Positions 22,621 through 31,569 of a stretch of DNA of 64,000 bases are shown piece by piece. The position numbers were made by a program, and so were the translations under genes. Location: NCBI GenBank assembly GCA_050953005.1, contig JBMNLV010000013.1:1-64000 (forward strand), read 5' to 3'. Source of the DNA: UBA6115 sp050953005 (GTDB lineage Bacteria; Bacillota; Clostridia; Christensenellales; Aristaeellaceae). The notes below the pieces were generated by a model, which saw nothing but the letters and a program-made list of their open reading frames with translations, did no database searches and was not told the origin of the DNA. The first letter of the stretch is position 1. Every line of letters begins with the position of its first letter.

Positions 22621-23778
22621 TCAACGAGATCGTTTTTCATGGTAATAATCATTTGCAATTTTGGAATAGCTTTTGAATTCATCTGAATTCAACAATTTTA
22701 CAATCTCAGCAACAGATTTTTTCGATTCTTCTTCATTGCTAAAATTTACTTTGATATCCTTTGCATATGGAATGCTTTTGCGATGTTCTTTGAATACTGT
22801 CTTTAATTGACTTCTTCTTTTTTCTAAATGCACACACAGTTGCACACTATCATCTTCTGTGAGAGCAGAAATACTTTTTGTATTATTCCATCGGAGTTCA
22901 AAATGAAATGTATCTTCATCCCAGTCACAATTTTCTTCTACAATTTGCCAATAATGACTTTTAGGAGGTTTAGCATCAAGTATACGGTTATTGGGAAAGC
23001 TGCTTGAAACCTTTTTAATATATTCAACTAACCAAACACCCAGTTTTTCATTATACTTACTATGCTTTTGTGCTATTTTTCTCAATAATTCCTCATTTTC
23101 TTTATATAATTTCACGTCTTTTGATGGTTCTTGAAATCCAGTTTCACTTTTAGACATTAGTTTTTCCTCCACATATAGCAAGAATTCATAAAAGAAGAAG
23201 TTTTTACGATGGTCTCTGCAATGATCATGTTCAATTGAACGAAGTTCATTATAGAAATCAGTATAAGTAACGGTTTTGAAATCATTAGATTTTTTTGAAC
23301 TCGTGTTTGATTCTGGTTTTAAATATATTCCCAGACAGGATTTATTATTGTGCTGGTCTTTTTTTAAAAGATTTTCCATTCCTTTCCAATAAACTTTTGT
23401 TTGCTCACCTGATTCACCAGAATACAGTTTGTTTTCAATCCCAATGATAAAATCAGATGTTGTAATCAATATATCAATACGTTTGCCATACTCTGAAAAT
23501 GTATATTCTTTTTCAACAACAACCTCTTCCTCATCAATTGCCTGTTCAACATTTATACAACGGAGCAAAGCATTTAATGGCTCGATACCAAATCCATTGA
23601 TTTTAGGATCCAACAAGTATGCCAACCAGCAAGTTACAAAATTCTCCTGACCTTCCTTAGAGAAAACTTTCGGCAAGGTTAGTGGCAAATCATTACCTTC
23701 TTCCACATAATTTTCTTTTAATGAAAGCATAATATTTTTTAGCATTTCATCGTCTGCTTTTAAAACAACTTCCTCCAT
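22621..23778 (-). CDS. PD-(D/E)XK nuclease superfamily protein (PDDEXK_4-like)
   Basis: A 385-residue protein. The ATG at 23778 follows AAAGGAGTG. Residues ~100-125 read KRIDILITTSDFIIGIENKLYSGESGEQTKVYW. Asp in RIDILI and the ExK-like IENK, with a following Gln, form the PD-(D/E)XK catalytic core typical of the PDDEXK_4 family. The gene is strikingly AT-rich compared with both neighbours, which points to recent transfer into this cluster. It starts 58 bases after the WYL gene and ends 45 bases before the DUF2779 start, so it sits in frame with the operon layout. Relatives occur as accessory or defence nucleases; the target is not known. Confidence 0.75.
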   Translation of the reverse strand: MEEVVLKADDEMLKNIMLSLKENYVEEGNDLPLTLPKVFSKEGQENFVTCWLAYLLDPKINGFGIEPLNALLRCINVEQAIDEEEVVVEKEYTFSEYGKRIDILITTSDFIIGIENKLYSGESGEQTKVYWKGMENLLKKDQHNNKSCLGIYLKPESNTSSKKSNDFKTVTYTDFYNELRSIEHDHCRDHRKNFFFYEFLLYVEEKLMSKSETGFQEPSKDVKLYKENEELLRKIAQKHSKYNEKLGVWLVEYIKKVSSSFPNNRILDAKPPKSHYWQIVEENCDWDEDTFHFELRWNNTKSISALTEDDSVQLCVHLEKRRSQLKTVFKEHRKSIPYAKDIKVNFSNEEESKKSVAEIVKLLNSDEFKSYSKIANDYYHEKRSR

Positions 23779-23836
23779 CTCGCACTCCTTTACTTTCTTT
23801 TTTGCTCAAATACCTTTTCAAAACAATCCTTTACAT

Positions 23837-24874
23837 TTATCTTTCATACCTCCCCGCCGCCTCCATTAAATCATTTCTCACCTCCTTTACCAAGTCCTCC
23901 GGCGACAGCAGCGTTACATACCGCGCGTACTGCAGCGCCCAGTAGCGCATAGCCTCCCTGTTCACCCTGACGCTTACCTCCATCATGTTCTTCCCGATTT
24001 CCGTTACCTTCACCTCCGTTCCAAACCAGTCGACAATGCTGTCCATCATGCCTACATCGGTGCGGAACACAACCCGTTCGCTGGGGCCGGAAAACATATA
24101 GATATGCTCCGCCATGTGGGCGGGCAGGCTCAGGCCCTTTTCCATGCCTTCGACCTGGCTGAGGGGCTTGGCGGCCTTCTCTTTCAACTCAATCTCCGTG
24201 ATGCGGTCAATGCGCAGGTGGGCGATGTTATCATGCCTGTCGTGGTTGCCGATGAGGTAGTGCCGACCATTGGCCACCACCATGCGGTAGGGGTTCACCA
24301 GGTAGCGGATGGGGTGGCCGCGCCGGCCCAGCCTGGGGGAGAGCTTCATGTCCAAACCAATGCTGTTGTATAAAAACGCAACCTGGCGCCGCTTGCTGAT
24401 AGCCTCATCCAGTACCTGGATGGTGTAGAACAGCTGGGGGTTGGTGAGGGTTTTCTCCTGAATGCCCATGAGGGAAGACACGCCGGCCTTGAAATGGCGG
24501 CTGGTGAGGGTGAGCAGCTTGTCAATCATCTCGCGGCCCGCCCCGGCAGGCACATACCGGGAGAAAAACAGGCAGTCGATCAGCAGCCGCAGCTCCGAAT
24601 CGTCAAAGAGCCGCAGGATGTACCAGTCGGTACAGATGGCGCTTTCCTCCCCCCGCGGGCCGCCGCGGGGAATTTCTGTCCATTCAATGTCATAGCCATA
24701 TTCCACCAGGCGGGAGAGGTTGCGCCTGATGGTGCCCCGGTCAGCTTTCACTTGATGGTCCTTTTCCAGCAGGCGCGCGATATCCTGCTGGCTCAACCGG
24801 TGCTCCGCGTCCGAATGCCTGTTGAGCACATCCAGGATTTGCATGGCCAGCATTTTCTTGGGCTGCCGGCTCAA
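23837..24874 (-). CDS. WYL-domain transcriptional regulator
   Basis: About 345 residues. I place the start at a TTG (24874), because AAAGGGGGTG lies 8 bases upstream; the GTG at 24883 falls inside that site. The N-terminal winged helix (RLSQQDIARLLEKDHQVKADRGTIRRNLSRL, residues ~25-60) binds DNA. Residues ~150-240 form the WYL sensor domain (RRQVAFLYNS and RYLVNPYRMVVANGRHYLIGNHD), followed by a WCX-like C-terminal domain. WYL proteins sense nucleic-acid or nucleotide ligands and often control phage-defence and DNA-damage genes. It lies between an AAA+ gene and a nuclease gene. Confidence 0.85.
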   Translation of the reverse strand: MSRQPKKMLAMQILDVLNRHSDAEHRLSQQDIARLLEKDHQVKADRGTIRRNLSRLVEYGYDIEWTEIPRGGPRGEESAICTDWYILRLFDDSELRLLIDCLFFSRYVPAGAGREMIDKLLTLTSRHFKAGVSSLMGIQEKTLTNPQLFYTIQVLDEAISKRRQVAFLYNSIGLDMKLSPRLGRRGHPIRYLVNPYRMVVANGRHYLIGNHDRHDNIAHLRIDRITEIELKEKAAKPLSQVEGMEKGLSLPAHMAEHIYMFSGPSERVVFRTDVGMMDSIVDWFGTEVKVTEIGKNMMEVSVRVNREAMRYWALQYARYVTLLSPEDLVKEVRNDLMEAAGRYER

Positions 24875-24896
24875 ACAGACCACCCCCTTTGAATGA

Positions 24897-26910
24897 TCAC
24901 TGGAAACCGATCAATGTCTGTGTGTGCCCGCACATCACGGGCTCCTCAAAATCCTGAGGAAGCAGGGTTTTGACACAATCGTCAGACAGTTCTTCCGGAA
25001 TTAGGGTCAAAAGGCGCGCGGCTTGTTTCATTCTGGCCTTGTCCAGAAGGTTGCGCACAAAGCGGCCGTTGCCCGCCTCCTTTATTTGGCTGGCCTGCGT
25101 CAGCCAGGGCAAAAGGCTTTGCTCCACCCCATCGCCCAAATCAAAGCCCTGTTCCCTTGCCATCATCCGGAGGATTTGAAGCATTTCCTCCGGACTGTAA
25201 TCGTCAAAAGTGATGTGAAAGCCGATCCTGCTGCGCAGCCCCGGGTTGAACTGAAGCAGGCTTTCCATCCGCTCCGGATAGCCCGCCAGGATGATCACCG
25301 TATCCTCCCGGCAGTTCTCCATTTCCATCACCAGGGTGTTGATGGCCTCCTCGCCAAACTGTCCCTCCCGGCCGCTGAGCAGGGAGTAAGCTTCGTCAAT
25401 AAACAGCACGGAGCCCCTTGCCTTCCTGATGTAATCCTTGACCAGCCGCGCGGTCCAGCCTACATACTTGCCCACCAGTTCCGCCCGGCTGACTTCAATC
25501 AGCTCCCCGCGTTTGAGGATGCCCTCTTCCTTTAAGATCTTCGCGTACAGCCTGGCCACGCTGGTCTTGGCGGTGCCGGGGTTCCCTGTAAACACCAGGT
25601 GCATGGACGGCGCGCCGCCCCGCAGGCCCCGCTTCTGGTACAGCTTTCTGGCGCGGTGGGCGGATATAAGCTGGTCAATGGTCTTCTTGGCGCTGGAAAG
25701 CCCGATCATTGTTTGCAGTGTATCATAGGCTCTTTGCTGCGGACAATCCGGGAGGTTTTGGGGCTTCTTCCCGGCTGGGACCTGTTTGACGCACCGCAGG
25801 CCATGATATTGGGGATACACCACGCGGCGCAGGTATGCCTGGTACCAGCAATCATACTGCGCCCGCAGCTCTGATTCGCAAAAGTCCTCCTGCCCGGATT
25901 CCATCCCCTTGAACAGCTCATCATCCGCTGCGGCGCTTTCTTGGTCCGCCAGGCGTTTCAGGTAATCCCTGGCCCCGTCCTGGTCCAGACGCCTTTGCCC
26001 GATGTGCAGCAGCGCTGTGTCCGGCAGCAGGTCTTGTAGAAGCATCCTTTCCCTGTCGCGGAATGCCGCGAAGCAGAAGACCAGCAGCACCTGTTTGGTG
26101 TATTTGCCGGCATGCATACAAACATCCACCATGTGGGAGCAATCCGGGTAATCAATGGGTTGCTCATCCGGGCAATCCGAGACAAAGTCCAGCACCAGCG
26201 CCCCGCCCAGGCTGGCCTGCACAGCCTCCCGGATCAGGGATTCATCCATGTTTCCTCCGGGGGAAAAGCGCAGGGTCTGATAACGCCTGCGCTGGATCCG
26301 TCGCTTCAGGTACAGGCCGGACAACAGGATCTCCACAGCCTTCTGATGCCCCTGATGCTTTGGCATTTCCAGAACATAATGCACCGGGTGCCCCATGCTT
26401 GCGGAGACAGCGCCGGACGCAAAAATCCGCCGCAACTCCTCCGCCAAATCCGGAGCCTGTGGAAATTGCCCGGCCTTCATCCGCAGGCTCATGGTTCCCC
26501 CATCAGTATTTACATTGCTGACCCTGCCGATCGCTTCGCGCAGCCGCAGCGCGCCAAAGGCATCCAGGACCGCGTCCACCTCCTTGAGCCAGCCCATACG
26601 GAATGCTTTGAAAGCGGACGAGATGGCCTCGTCTTCTGAGACGCTTGTGATTTCGTCAACCTTTTGGCTGATGCCAAGGGATGCAATAAAGGACAAGGCC
26701 TGCGGCTGCGCGTCCGTGTCCTGATAAGCAGCAGGGTTGAGCAGCACGCAGCCCTGCAGCAAACCTGTATCCAGGGCTTTGAGAAAATACCAAGCTTCTT
26801 CGCCTGCACTGCAGAAAGCCATCCCAGCTGATGTTACAGGCCTCATCCCGGATTCCCTTCAGCATGGCGGGGCTTAGATTCATCTTCATGCGGAACGCAA
26901 AGCATTTCAT
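24897..26910 (-). CDS. AAA+ ATPase, CbbX/SpoVK-like, with an apparent N-terminal frameshift
   Basis: The C-terminal ~270 residues are a CbbX/CfxQ-type AAA+ module with Walker A GNPGTAKTS, Walker B SVLFIDEAYSL, sensor ILAGYPERM and arginine-finger region NPGLRSRIGFH. The ~370-residue N-terminal part is poorly conserved and may be a degenerate AAA-like or adaptor domain. The best start is the ATG at 26910 (GGGAGGT 8 bases upstream). That frame (MKCFAFRMKMNLSPAML) runs out near 26810, while the long frame continues as CSAGEEAWYFLKALD from there. One base is therefore gained or lost between about 26800 and 26825. First gene of the nuclease cluster, 13-22 bases from the WYL gene. Such ATPases remodel protein complexes. 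Confidence 0.72.
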
Positions 26911-27366
26911 GCGGCCAACCTCCCTTCCTGATGATTTCATGCTATCAGGCAGGATGGCGCGTTTTTGCGGCATCCTAAATGATAAAAAGAAAGCACATAG
27001 AAAGGAACTCGCGCCATGGATGCGCGCTACATATATTTAAGGAGCATATTATCAATGTATATGATGGCTTTTGTCCGCGCAATTATGTTTTTGTCATGCA
27101 GGACAACAAAATTCTCATTACGTTGGATGATGTTGGATGCATAATGCTTTGCAAATATTAGCTATCAGAAACTTCCTTTGCCGCAATCAATTTGATATTT
27201 TGTCCGGCAACCGCACCGAAAGCAAAGGAGGCTTGTCAGCGAAGATGAATGACAGTAAAAATTTTATCGCGCACAAAACGGAACCGTAAATACCGCATTG
27301 TTGCCCCCAAGCGCCGACGGCAAATCGTCTATGGGTCGAGTTGTTGCGGGGGGATGTCTGCCGCCA
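26911..27366. other. Intergenic region without a supported gene
   Basis: About 450 bases. Short ORFs of 60-69 codons occur on the plus strand (26979-27161 and 27249-27458) but have no ribosome binding site of quality and no recognisable sequence. The promoter of the AAA+ gene should lie at the left edge, but I see no convincing boxes. Confidence 0.5.
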
Positions 27367-27789
27367 TTAAAAAGACCGCCCCGGAGCTGAAAACCCAAGG
27401 CGGTCCGGATGTGGAGAGGGCGGATGAACATAATAGTCAGTTAAATGTCTCTTTTTGAAAGTTATTCCTATGATTTGGTCGAAGAACACCAACAACTCCT
27501 CAAATTCGTAGGTAGTGCCGCCGGTTCTAAGCTGGACGTTACGCAGGGCAATATATCCATCATTCCCCGGAAGAACCATGTCATCAGGCATCTCAAGTTT
27601 CTCCCGATGCTTGTAGGAAACTGTTTGAGCAAGCTGTGCCACAATGCCAAGGTTGTCTGTATCGGCCGGATATCCCGTAACGACACCCGCCGGGGTAAGC
27701 AAAATTAACTCGTTGTCTTTCAATTTTTCTATTTTTGTGATCATGGAAAGATCACATATCAGCCTCTTCTTCATGGTTGGAGAACACAT
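27367..27789 (-). CDS. Conserved-looking hypothetical small protein
   Basis: 140 residues. The ATG at 27789 has GAGGAGGTG 6 bases upstream and a promoter at 27828-27857, so expression is well supported. The N-terminal half reads like a compact beta-rich domain (MITKIEKLKDNELILLTPAGVVTG). The middle (GYIALRNVQLRTGGTTYEFEELLVFFDQIIGITF) suggests a small barrel. There is no signal or membrane segment. The last ~15 residues (PHPDRLGFSAPGRSF) are encoded by the transcription terminator and look unlike the rest, so the tail may be extended past an older stop. I do not recognise the family. Confidence 0.6.
   Translation of the reverse strand: MCSPTMKKRLICDLSMITKIEKLKDNELILLTPAGVVTGYPADTDNLGIVAQLAQTVSYKHREKLEMPDDMVLPGNDGYIALRNVQLRTGGTTYEFEELLVFFDQIIGITFKKRHLTDYYVHPPSPHPDRLGFSAPGRSF
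27368..27406 (-). terminator. Terminator overlapping the end of the hypothetical gene
   Basis: Minus strand: GACCGCC (27399-27405) pairs with GGCGGTC (27374-27380), then TTTTT. The stop codon TAA of the upstream gene lies in the T-tract. Confidence 0.75.
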
Positions 27790-27827
27790 AGTTTCACCTC
27801 CTCTCTATGATGCTTTTGTCGAAAATT

Positions 27828-27857
27828 ATTGTAGAGGGAAAAAAACAAATGAATCAA
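27828..27857 (-). promoter_or_regulatory. Promoter of the hypothetical small-protein gene
   Basis: Minus strand: TTGATT (27852-27857), 18-base spacer, TACAAT (27828-27833), about 40 bases upstream of the start. Bases 27858-27998 hold no recognised feature. Confidence 0.6.
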
Positions 27858-27998
27858 GGAAAAAACAATGAAAAACATAAATTAAACAATATCCGGAGGC
27901 CGACAAACCCCGGAACGCGGGCAAGATTTTATGAAACGGAATAAAATTCATGTCGCAAAGAGCGACACAAATAGGGGATGAAAATGTATTTACATGCT

Positions 27999-28154
27999 AA
28001 CTCAATCATAAACGCTTCAATGAGCCGGTCTTTTTGCGTCTGCGCGTTGCCTCTTTCATCCGGCGCAGGCTCCGGCTACGCCTTATTCTTTCGGCTTGGC
28101 GAAACCATCAAAAATCCTCGTCCCATCAGTGCGTTTACTCATTCGTTCAGTATA
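27999..28154 (+). repeat. Repeat family A, copy 2
   Basis: A 156-base copy in the same orientation as copies 1 and 3. The left end is eroded (starts AACTCAATCATAAACG). The right end is complete (GTTTACTCATTCGTTCAGTAT). It lies just downstream of the aldolase gene stop, i.e. at the 3' end of the sugar operon. Confidence 0.8.
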
Positions 28155-28195
28155 AAATCAAGCCCGCCGATAAACAGCCGCGGCCCGCGGAGCGC

Positions 28196-29035
28196 CTACA
28201 GCCCGGCGAACACCTTCATCGCGCGTTCCGCGTCCGCTTGCATCGCGTTCCGCGCGGCCAGGGCAAGGTCGTGCCAGAAGGTCACCTCCTGCGCTGACAG
28301 CATTTCCCGGGCAGCGTCCACAGCGGCCCTGGACATGTAGGAATAATAATTGATCTTGCGGATGCCGTTGCGGATCGCGCCGCGGTAGTCATCGTCCGAT
28401 ACGCCGGAGCCGCCGTGCATCACCAGCGGCAGGCCGGTTTTCCTCGCGATTGCTTTCACACGCTCCAGATCGAGCACGGGCTTTGACTTGTAGATGCCGT
28501 GGGCTGTGCCGAAGGATGGCGCCAGCGCGTCAATGCCGGTCTCACGGCAGAATTTTTCCGCCAGGTCCGGGTCGGTATACACCGGCCCCCCGGCATGGCG
28601 GCTTTCTCCGCCCTCGCGGGAAGGAAGCGTGCCCAGCTCGCCTTCCACCGACGCGCCGCGGGCATGGGCGATGGCTACGGCGGCTTTCGTATTGGCGACG
28701 TTCTCTTCATACGGCAGGGCGCTGCCGTCATACATAACGCCTGTGAAGCCCAGCGCCAGCGCGCGCCGCATATAATCCAGATGCTCGCAGTGGTCAAGGT
28801 GGACGCATACCGGCACTTTCGCGGCCCTGGCGAAGTGCACCATCACCGGGCCGATCGCCTCCAGCGGAGCAACAGGCTCGTGGATTTCGGCATGGGAGAG
28901 GATCAGGGGAACGTCAAGCTTCTCCGCCGCGCGGATGACCGCTGAGATGAATTCAAGATTCGGGGTGTTGAAAGCGCCGATGGCGCATTTCCTTTCTTCG
29001 GCGAGGGCCAGGATCTCCTTGAGGGATACAAGCAT
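28196..29035 (-). CDS. Class II (zinc) ketose-bisphosphate aldolase
   Basis: A 279-residue TIM-barrel aldolase of the FbaA/GatY type. It splits a ketose (bis)phosphate into dihydroxyacetone phosphate and an aldehyde. CVHLDHCEH carries the catalytic Asp and a zinc His; FGTAHGIYKSKP and MHGGSGVSDDD carry the other metal His residues and the phosphate loop; GIRKINYYSYM follows. The ATG at 29035 has GGAGGT upstream and starts 3 bases past the kinase stop. As the last gene of the ABC-isomerase-kinase-aldolase operon it completes a full sugar-to-triose route. The exact sugar is uncertain. Confidence 0.9.
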   Translation of the reverse strand: MLVSLKEILALAEERKCAIGAFNTPNLEFISAVIRAAEKLDVPLILSHAEIHEPVAPLEAIGPVMVHFARAAKVPVCVHLDHCEHLDYMRRALALGFTGVMYDGSALPYEENVANTKAAVAIAHARGASVEGELGTLPSREGGESRHAGGPVYTDPDLAEKFCRETGIDALAPSFGTAHGIYKSKPVLDLERVKAIARKTGLPLVMHGGSGVSDDDYRGAIRNGIRKINYYSYMSRAAVDAAREMLSAQEVTFWHDLALAARNAMQADAERAMKVFAGL

Positions 29036-29038
29036 GAA

Positions 29039-30541
29039 TCATACCTCCATCAAAGGACGCACGGCGGCGTACAGTTTTTTGTAGCGTCGGTAGTGGGGCT
29101 CATAGGCGGCCTGCGCGGCGGGGCGGGGAAGGAAGGTCTCCTTCTCCTTCACCATGACGCCGGACGCGTGCGCCAGGTCGCGGAACGCGCCGCAGGCAAT
29201 GCCTGCCAGCATCGCGCTGCCGGTGGTGCCGGAATCCGCGGTTGCCAGGGCCGTGACCGGGACCCCCAGAATGTCCGCTTTCATCTGCATCCACATGCGG
29301 TTGCGCGCGCCGCCGCCCGCGGCGCGCAGGGCAGGGATGTTTACGCCGCCTTCCGCCAGGAACTCCATGTTCAGCCGCATCTCATAGCACACGCATTCCA
29401 TCGCCGCGCGGTAAAGATCGGCGACGGTCGTTTCCAGCGTCAGGCCAAGGATTGCCCCGCGGCTGCCGCTGTCCATATAGGGTGTGGCGGCTCCGGCAAA
29501 ATGGGGCAGCGCCAGCAGCCCCGTGGGCGCGTCGGCACAGGCTTCATCCAGTACGCCATACACGTCGCGGCCCTCGCGCGCAGCCCGGGCGCGGGCGTCG
29601 CCGGCCAGGGTGTCGATGACCCATTTGATCAGCGAACCGCCTGTGAAGGAAAAAGCGTAGCATACATAGGTGCCCGGTGTGATAAAGGGGACAATGCTGT
29701 AGCCGCCCCGGGCCAGGACCGCGCTGTCGCAGTCGGTGAATAGGGGCGTGATGCACTCCACCGTGCCTGCACCGTTCACGGCGCAGCTTTCATCAAACAC
29801 GCTGCTGCCGATAGCGGCCGCCACCTGGTCGTGGCTGACAGACACGATCAGGGTGTCCGGATCCAGCCCGAGGCTTTCAGCCCGTTCCGGCTTGATTCTG
29901 CCGGCGGATGTGCCGGTGGGGACCGGCTCGCTTAGCAACGCGGGATCCACGCCCGCCGCGTTCAGCAGGGCATGGCTCCACGACAGGCGGTGTATATCAA
30001 AAGCCATCGTGCGCGCTGCCAGGGAGTAGTCAATTTGAGCCCGGCCCGTCAGCAGGTAGACCAGGTAATCCTCCATCAGGCAGATCCGCCGTACTTTCTT
30101 CCACACATCCGGGTAATGGGACTTCACCCACATCAGCTTGGGCAGGCTGTACATGGCGGCCGGCTTTACCCCGGCGACCGCGATGATTTGTTCCTCGCCC
30201 AGAAGGGATGCCAGCTGCCCGCTTTCCTCTTCGCCCCTTGGATCGGTGTAGAGCATCACGGGCAGGAGGGGCGCATCGTTTTCATCCAGCAGCACGAAGC
30301 TCTCGCCGAAGCTGGCCACGCCGATGCCGGCAATGCCCGGGTATTTTTCCGCCGCCTCGCGGATGACTGCCAGCACCGTGTCGGCGATCGCCTGCGCGTC
30401 AGCCTCATGCGCGCCCATCGCGCGGGTAATCGGGCAGTCCCTGCTCACCCGGCCAAGGGTGTTGCCGCGTGTGTCATAGACGATGATCTTGCAGCTGGTG
30501 GATCCTATGTCCAGGCCGGCCAGGCAGCGCTGCTCAGCCAT
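29039..30541 (-). CDS. FGGY-family carbohydrate kinase
   Basis: A 500-residue two-domain sugar kinase (xylulokinase/fuculokinase-like), which phosphorylates a ketose or polyol with ATP. The N-terminal domain has LAGLDIGSTSCKIIVYD (phosphate-1 loop), the middle has VSVSHDQVAAAIGSSVFDESCAVNGAGT, and the C-terminal ATP site has ALRAAGGGARNRMWMQMKADILGVPV. Length is standard. It lies between the isomerase and the aldolase genes, so its product should be an aldolase substrate. FGGY substrate specificity cannot be read reliably from sequence. Confidence 0.92.
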   Translation of the reverse strand: MAEQRCLAGLDIGSTSCKIIVYDTRGNTLGRVSRDCPITRAMGAHEADAQAIADTVLAVIREAAEKYPGIAGIGVASFGESFVLLDENDAPLLPVMLYTDPRGEEESGQLASLLGEEQIIAVAGVKPAAMYSLPKLMWVKSHYPDVWKKVRRICLMEDYLVYLLTGRAQIDYSLAARTMAFDIHRLSWSHALLNAAGVDPALLSEPVPTGTSAGRIKPERAESLGLDPDTLIVSVSHDQVAAAIGSSVFDESCAVNGAGTVECITPLFTDCDSAVLARGGYSIVPFITPGTYVCYAFSFTGGSLIKWVIDTLAGDARARAAREGRDVYGVLDEACADAPTGLLALPHFAGAATPYMDSGSRGAILGLTLETTVADLYRAAMECVCYEMRLNMEFLAEGGVNIPALRAAGGGARNRMWMQMKADILGVPVTALATADSGTTGSAMLAGIACGAFRDLAHASGVMVKEKETFLPRPAAQAAYEPHYRRYKKLYAAVRPLMEV

Positions 30542-30577
30542 CGATGCTTACCATGCCGTAGTTTGAGCGGAGTGTTG

Positions 30578-31486
30578 TCATGGCTTTTTTCTGCCCGCCT
30601 GTTCATACAGGGCAATCAGATACTGCCCGATGACCAGGGATTGGCCGATGACCAGATGTTTCAAATCGTTAGGGAGATAGCGGCCGAACTCCTGAATTTC
30701 GTAGGTAAGCTCGGCGCTGTAGCCGATGTCCTTTAAGCCTGCCATGGCGTCGGCCCAGTTGATGGTGCCGTAAAACGGCATGAGATGCTCGTCCGCCTGG
30801 CCGTGGTTGTCCGCCAAATGGGTGGCCTTGAGGCGGCGGCTCCCGATAAGGTTCAGATTTTGCCGGTGGAAGCCGCCGGTCATGTGGGCGTGCCCAAAAT
30901 CATAGCAGACCCCCACCCGCTCCGGGTCTGAAAAGGCATCCACCAATTGGCACAATTCCCTTACATCCGCGCAAAAAATACGCTGCCAGGGAGAGGACCT
31001 GTACTCAAATTCGTTTTCCAGGGCGATGCCCACGCCATGCTCGCGGGCCAAGGCGATATGGGGCCCAAAATAATCCATGTTGCGCTGAAGGGACACCGAC
31101 ATGTCTCCCCCCGCCTCGTGCACCGTGCAGGGATGGGTGACCGTCCACCGCGCGCCCAGCATGCCGGTAGCAATGATGCTTCGCCTGATCAGCTCTTCCA
31201 TCAGGGCCTGTTTGCTCTCATCCCGGCAGGCAAACACATCATAATAGGGCAAATGGGTCTGGTTGAACACCACGCCTGCGTCCCGGCCCAGGCGGGCGAT
31301 TTGGCGCACATATTGCTCCCAGTCATCCCCTCTGAGGGCCGAAACGGGGTTCATCGCCTCGCAGAGGTTCACGTCCAATATCGTATAACCCGATTTGGCG
31401 CAGGCCTCGATACAGTAGGGAATGCTGTTGGCAGCGCCCTTCGGGCCGAATGAACAGATGTTGGTGGATGTGGACAGCTTTAGCAA
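30578..31486 (-). CDS. Sugar phosphate isomerase/epimerase (AP endonuclease-like TIM barrel)
   Basis: A 302-residue protein. The start is a TTG (31486), 8 bases after AGGAGGTG. The metal-site signature is complete: Glu in VGIALENEFE, Asp in VCYDFGHAH, His in LKATHLADNHG and Glu in AELTYEIQEFG, a pattern shared with D-psicose/tagatose 3-epimerases and related isomerases. In the operon it would convert the imported sugar to the ketose used by the kinase. Confidence 0.85.
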   Translation of the reverse strand: MLKLSTSTNICSFGPKGAANSIPYCIEACAKSGYTILDVNLCEAMNPVSALRGDDWEQYVRQIARLGRDAGVVFNQTHLPYYDVFACRDESKQALMEELIRRSIIATGMLGARWTVTHPCTVHEAGGDMSVSLQRNMDYFGPHIALAREHGVGIALENEFEYRSSPWQRIFCADVRELCQLVDAFSDPERVGVCYDFGHAHMTGGFHRQNLNLIGSRRLKATHLADNHGQADEHLMPFYGTINWADAMAGLKDIGYSAELTYEIQEFGRYLPNDLKHLVIGQSLVIGQYLIALYEQAGRKKP

Positions 31487-31522
31487 AACTTTGCACCTCC
31501 TGTGCCGAAGTAAATCACAGGC

Positions 31523-31547
31523 GGGAGCTTTTTATACAAAAGCCCCC
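31523..31547 (-). other. Intercistronic hairpin after the binding-protein gene
   Basis: Minus strand: GGGGGCTTTT (31547-31538) pairs with AAAAGCTCCC (31532-31523), one wobble, 5-base loop. No T-tract follows, so it is more likely an mRNA-stabilising element that raises binding-protein levels over the downstream enzymes than a full terminator. Confidence 0.6.
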
Positions 31548-31569
31548 GCGCGCGGTTAGAAGAATTCAG

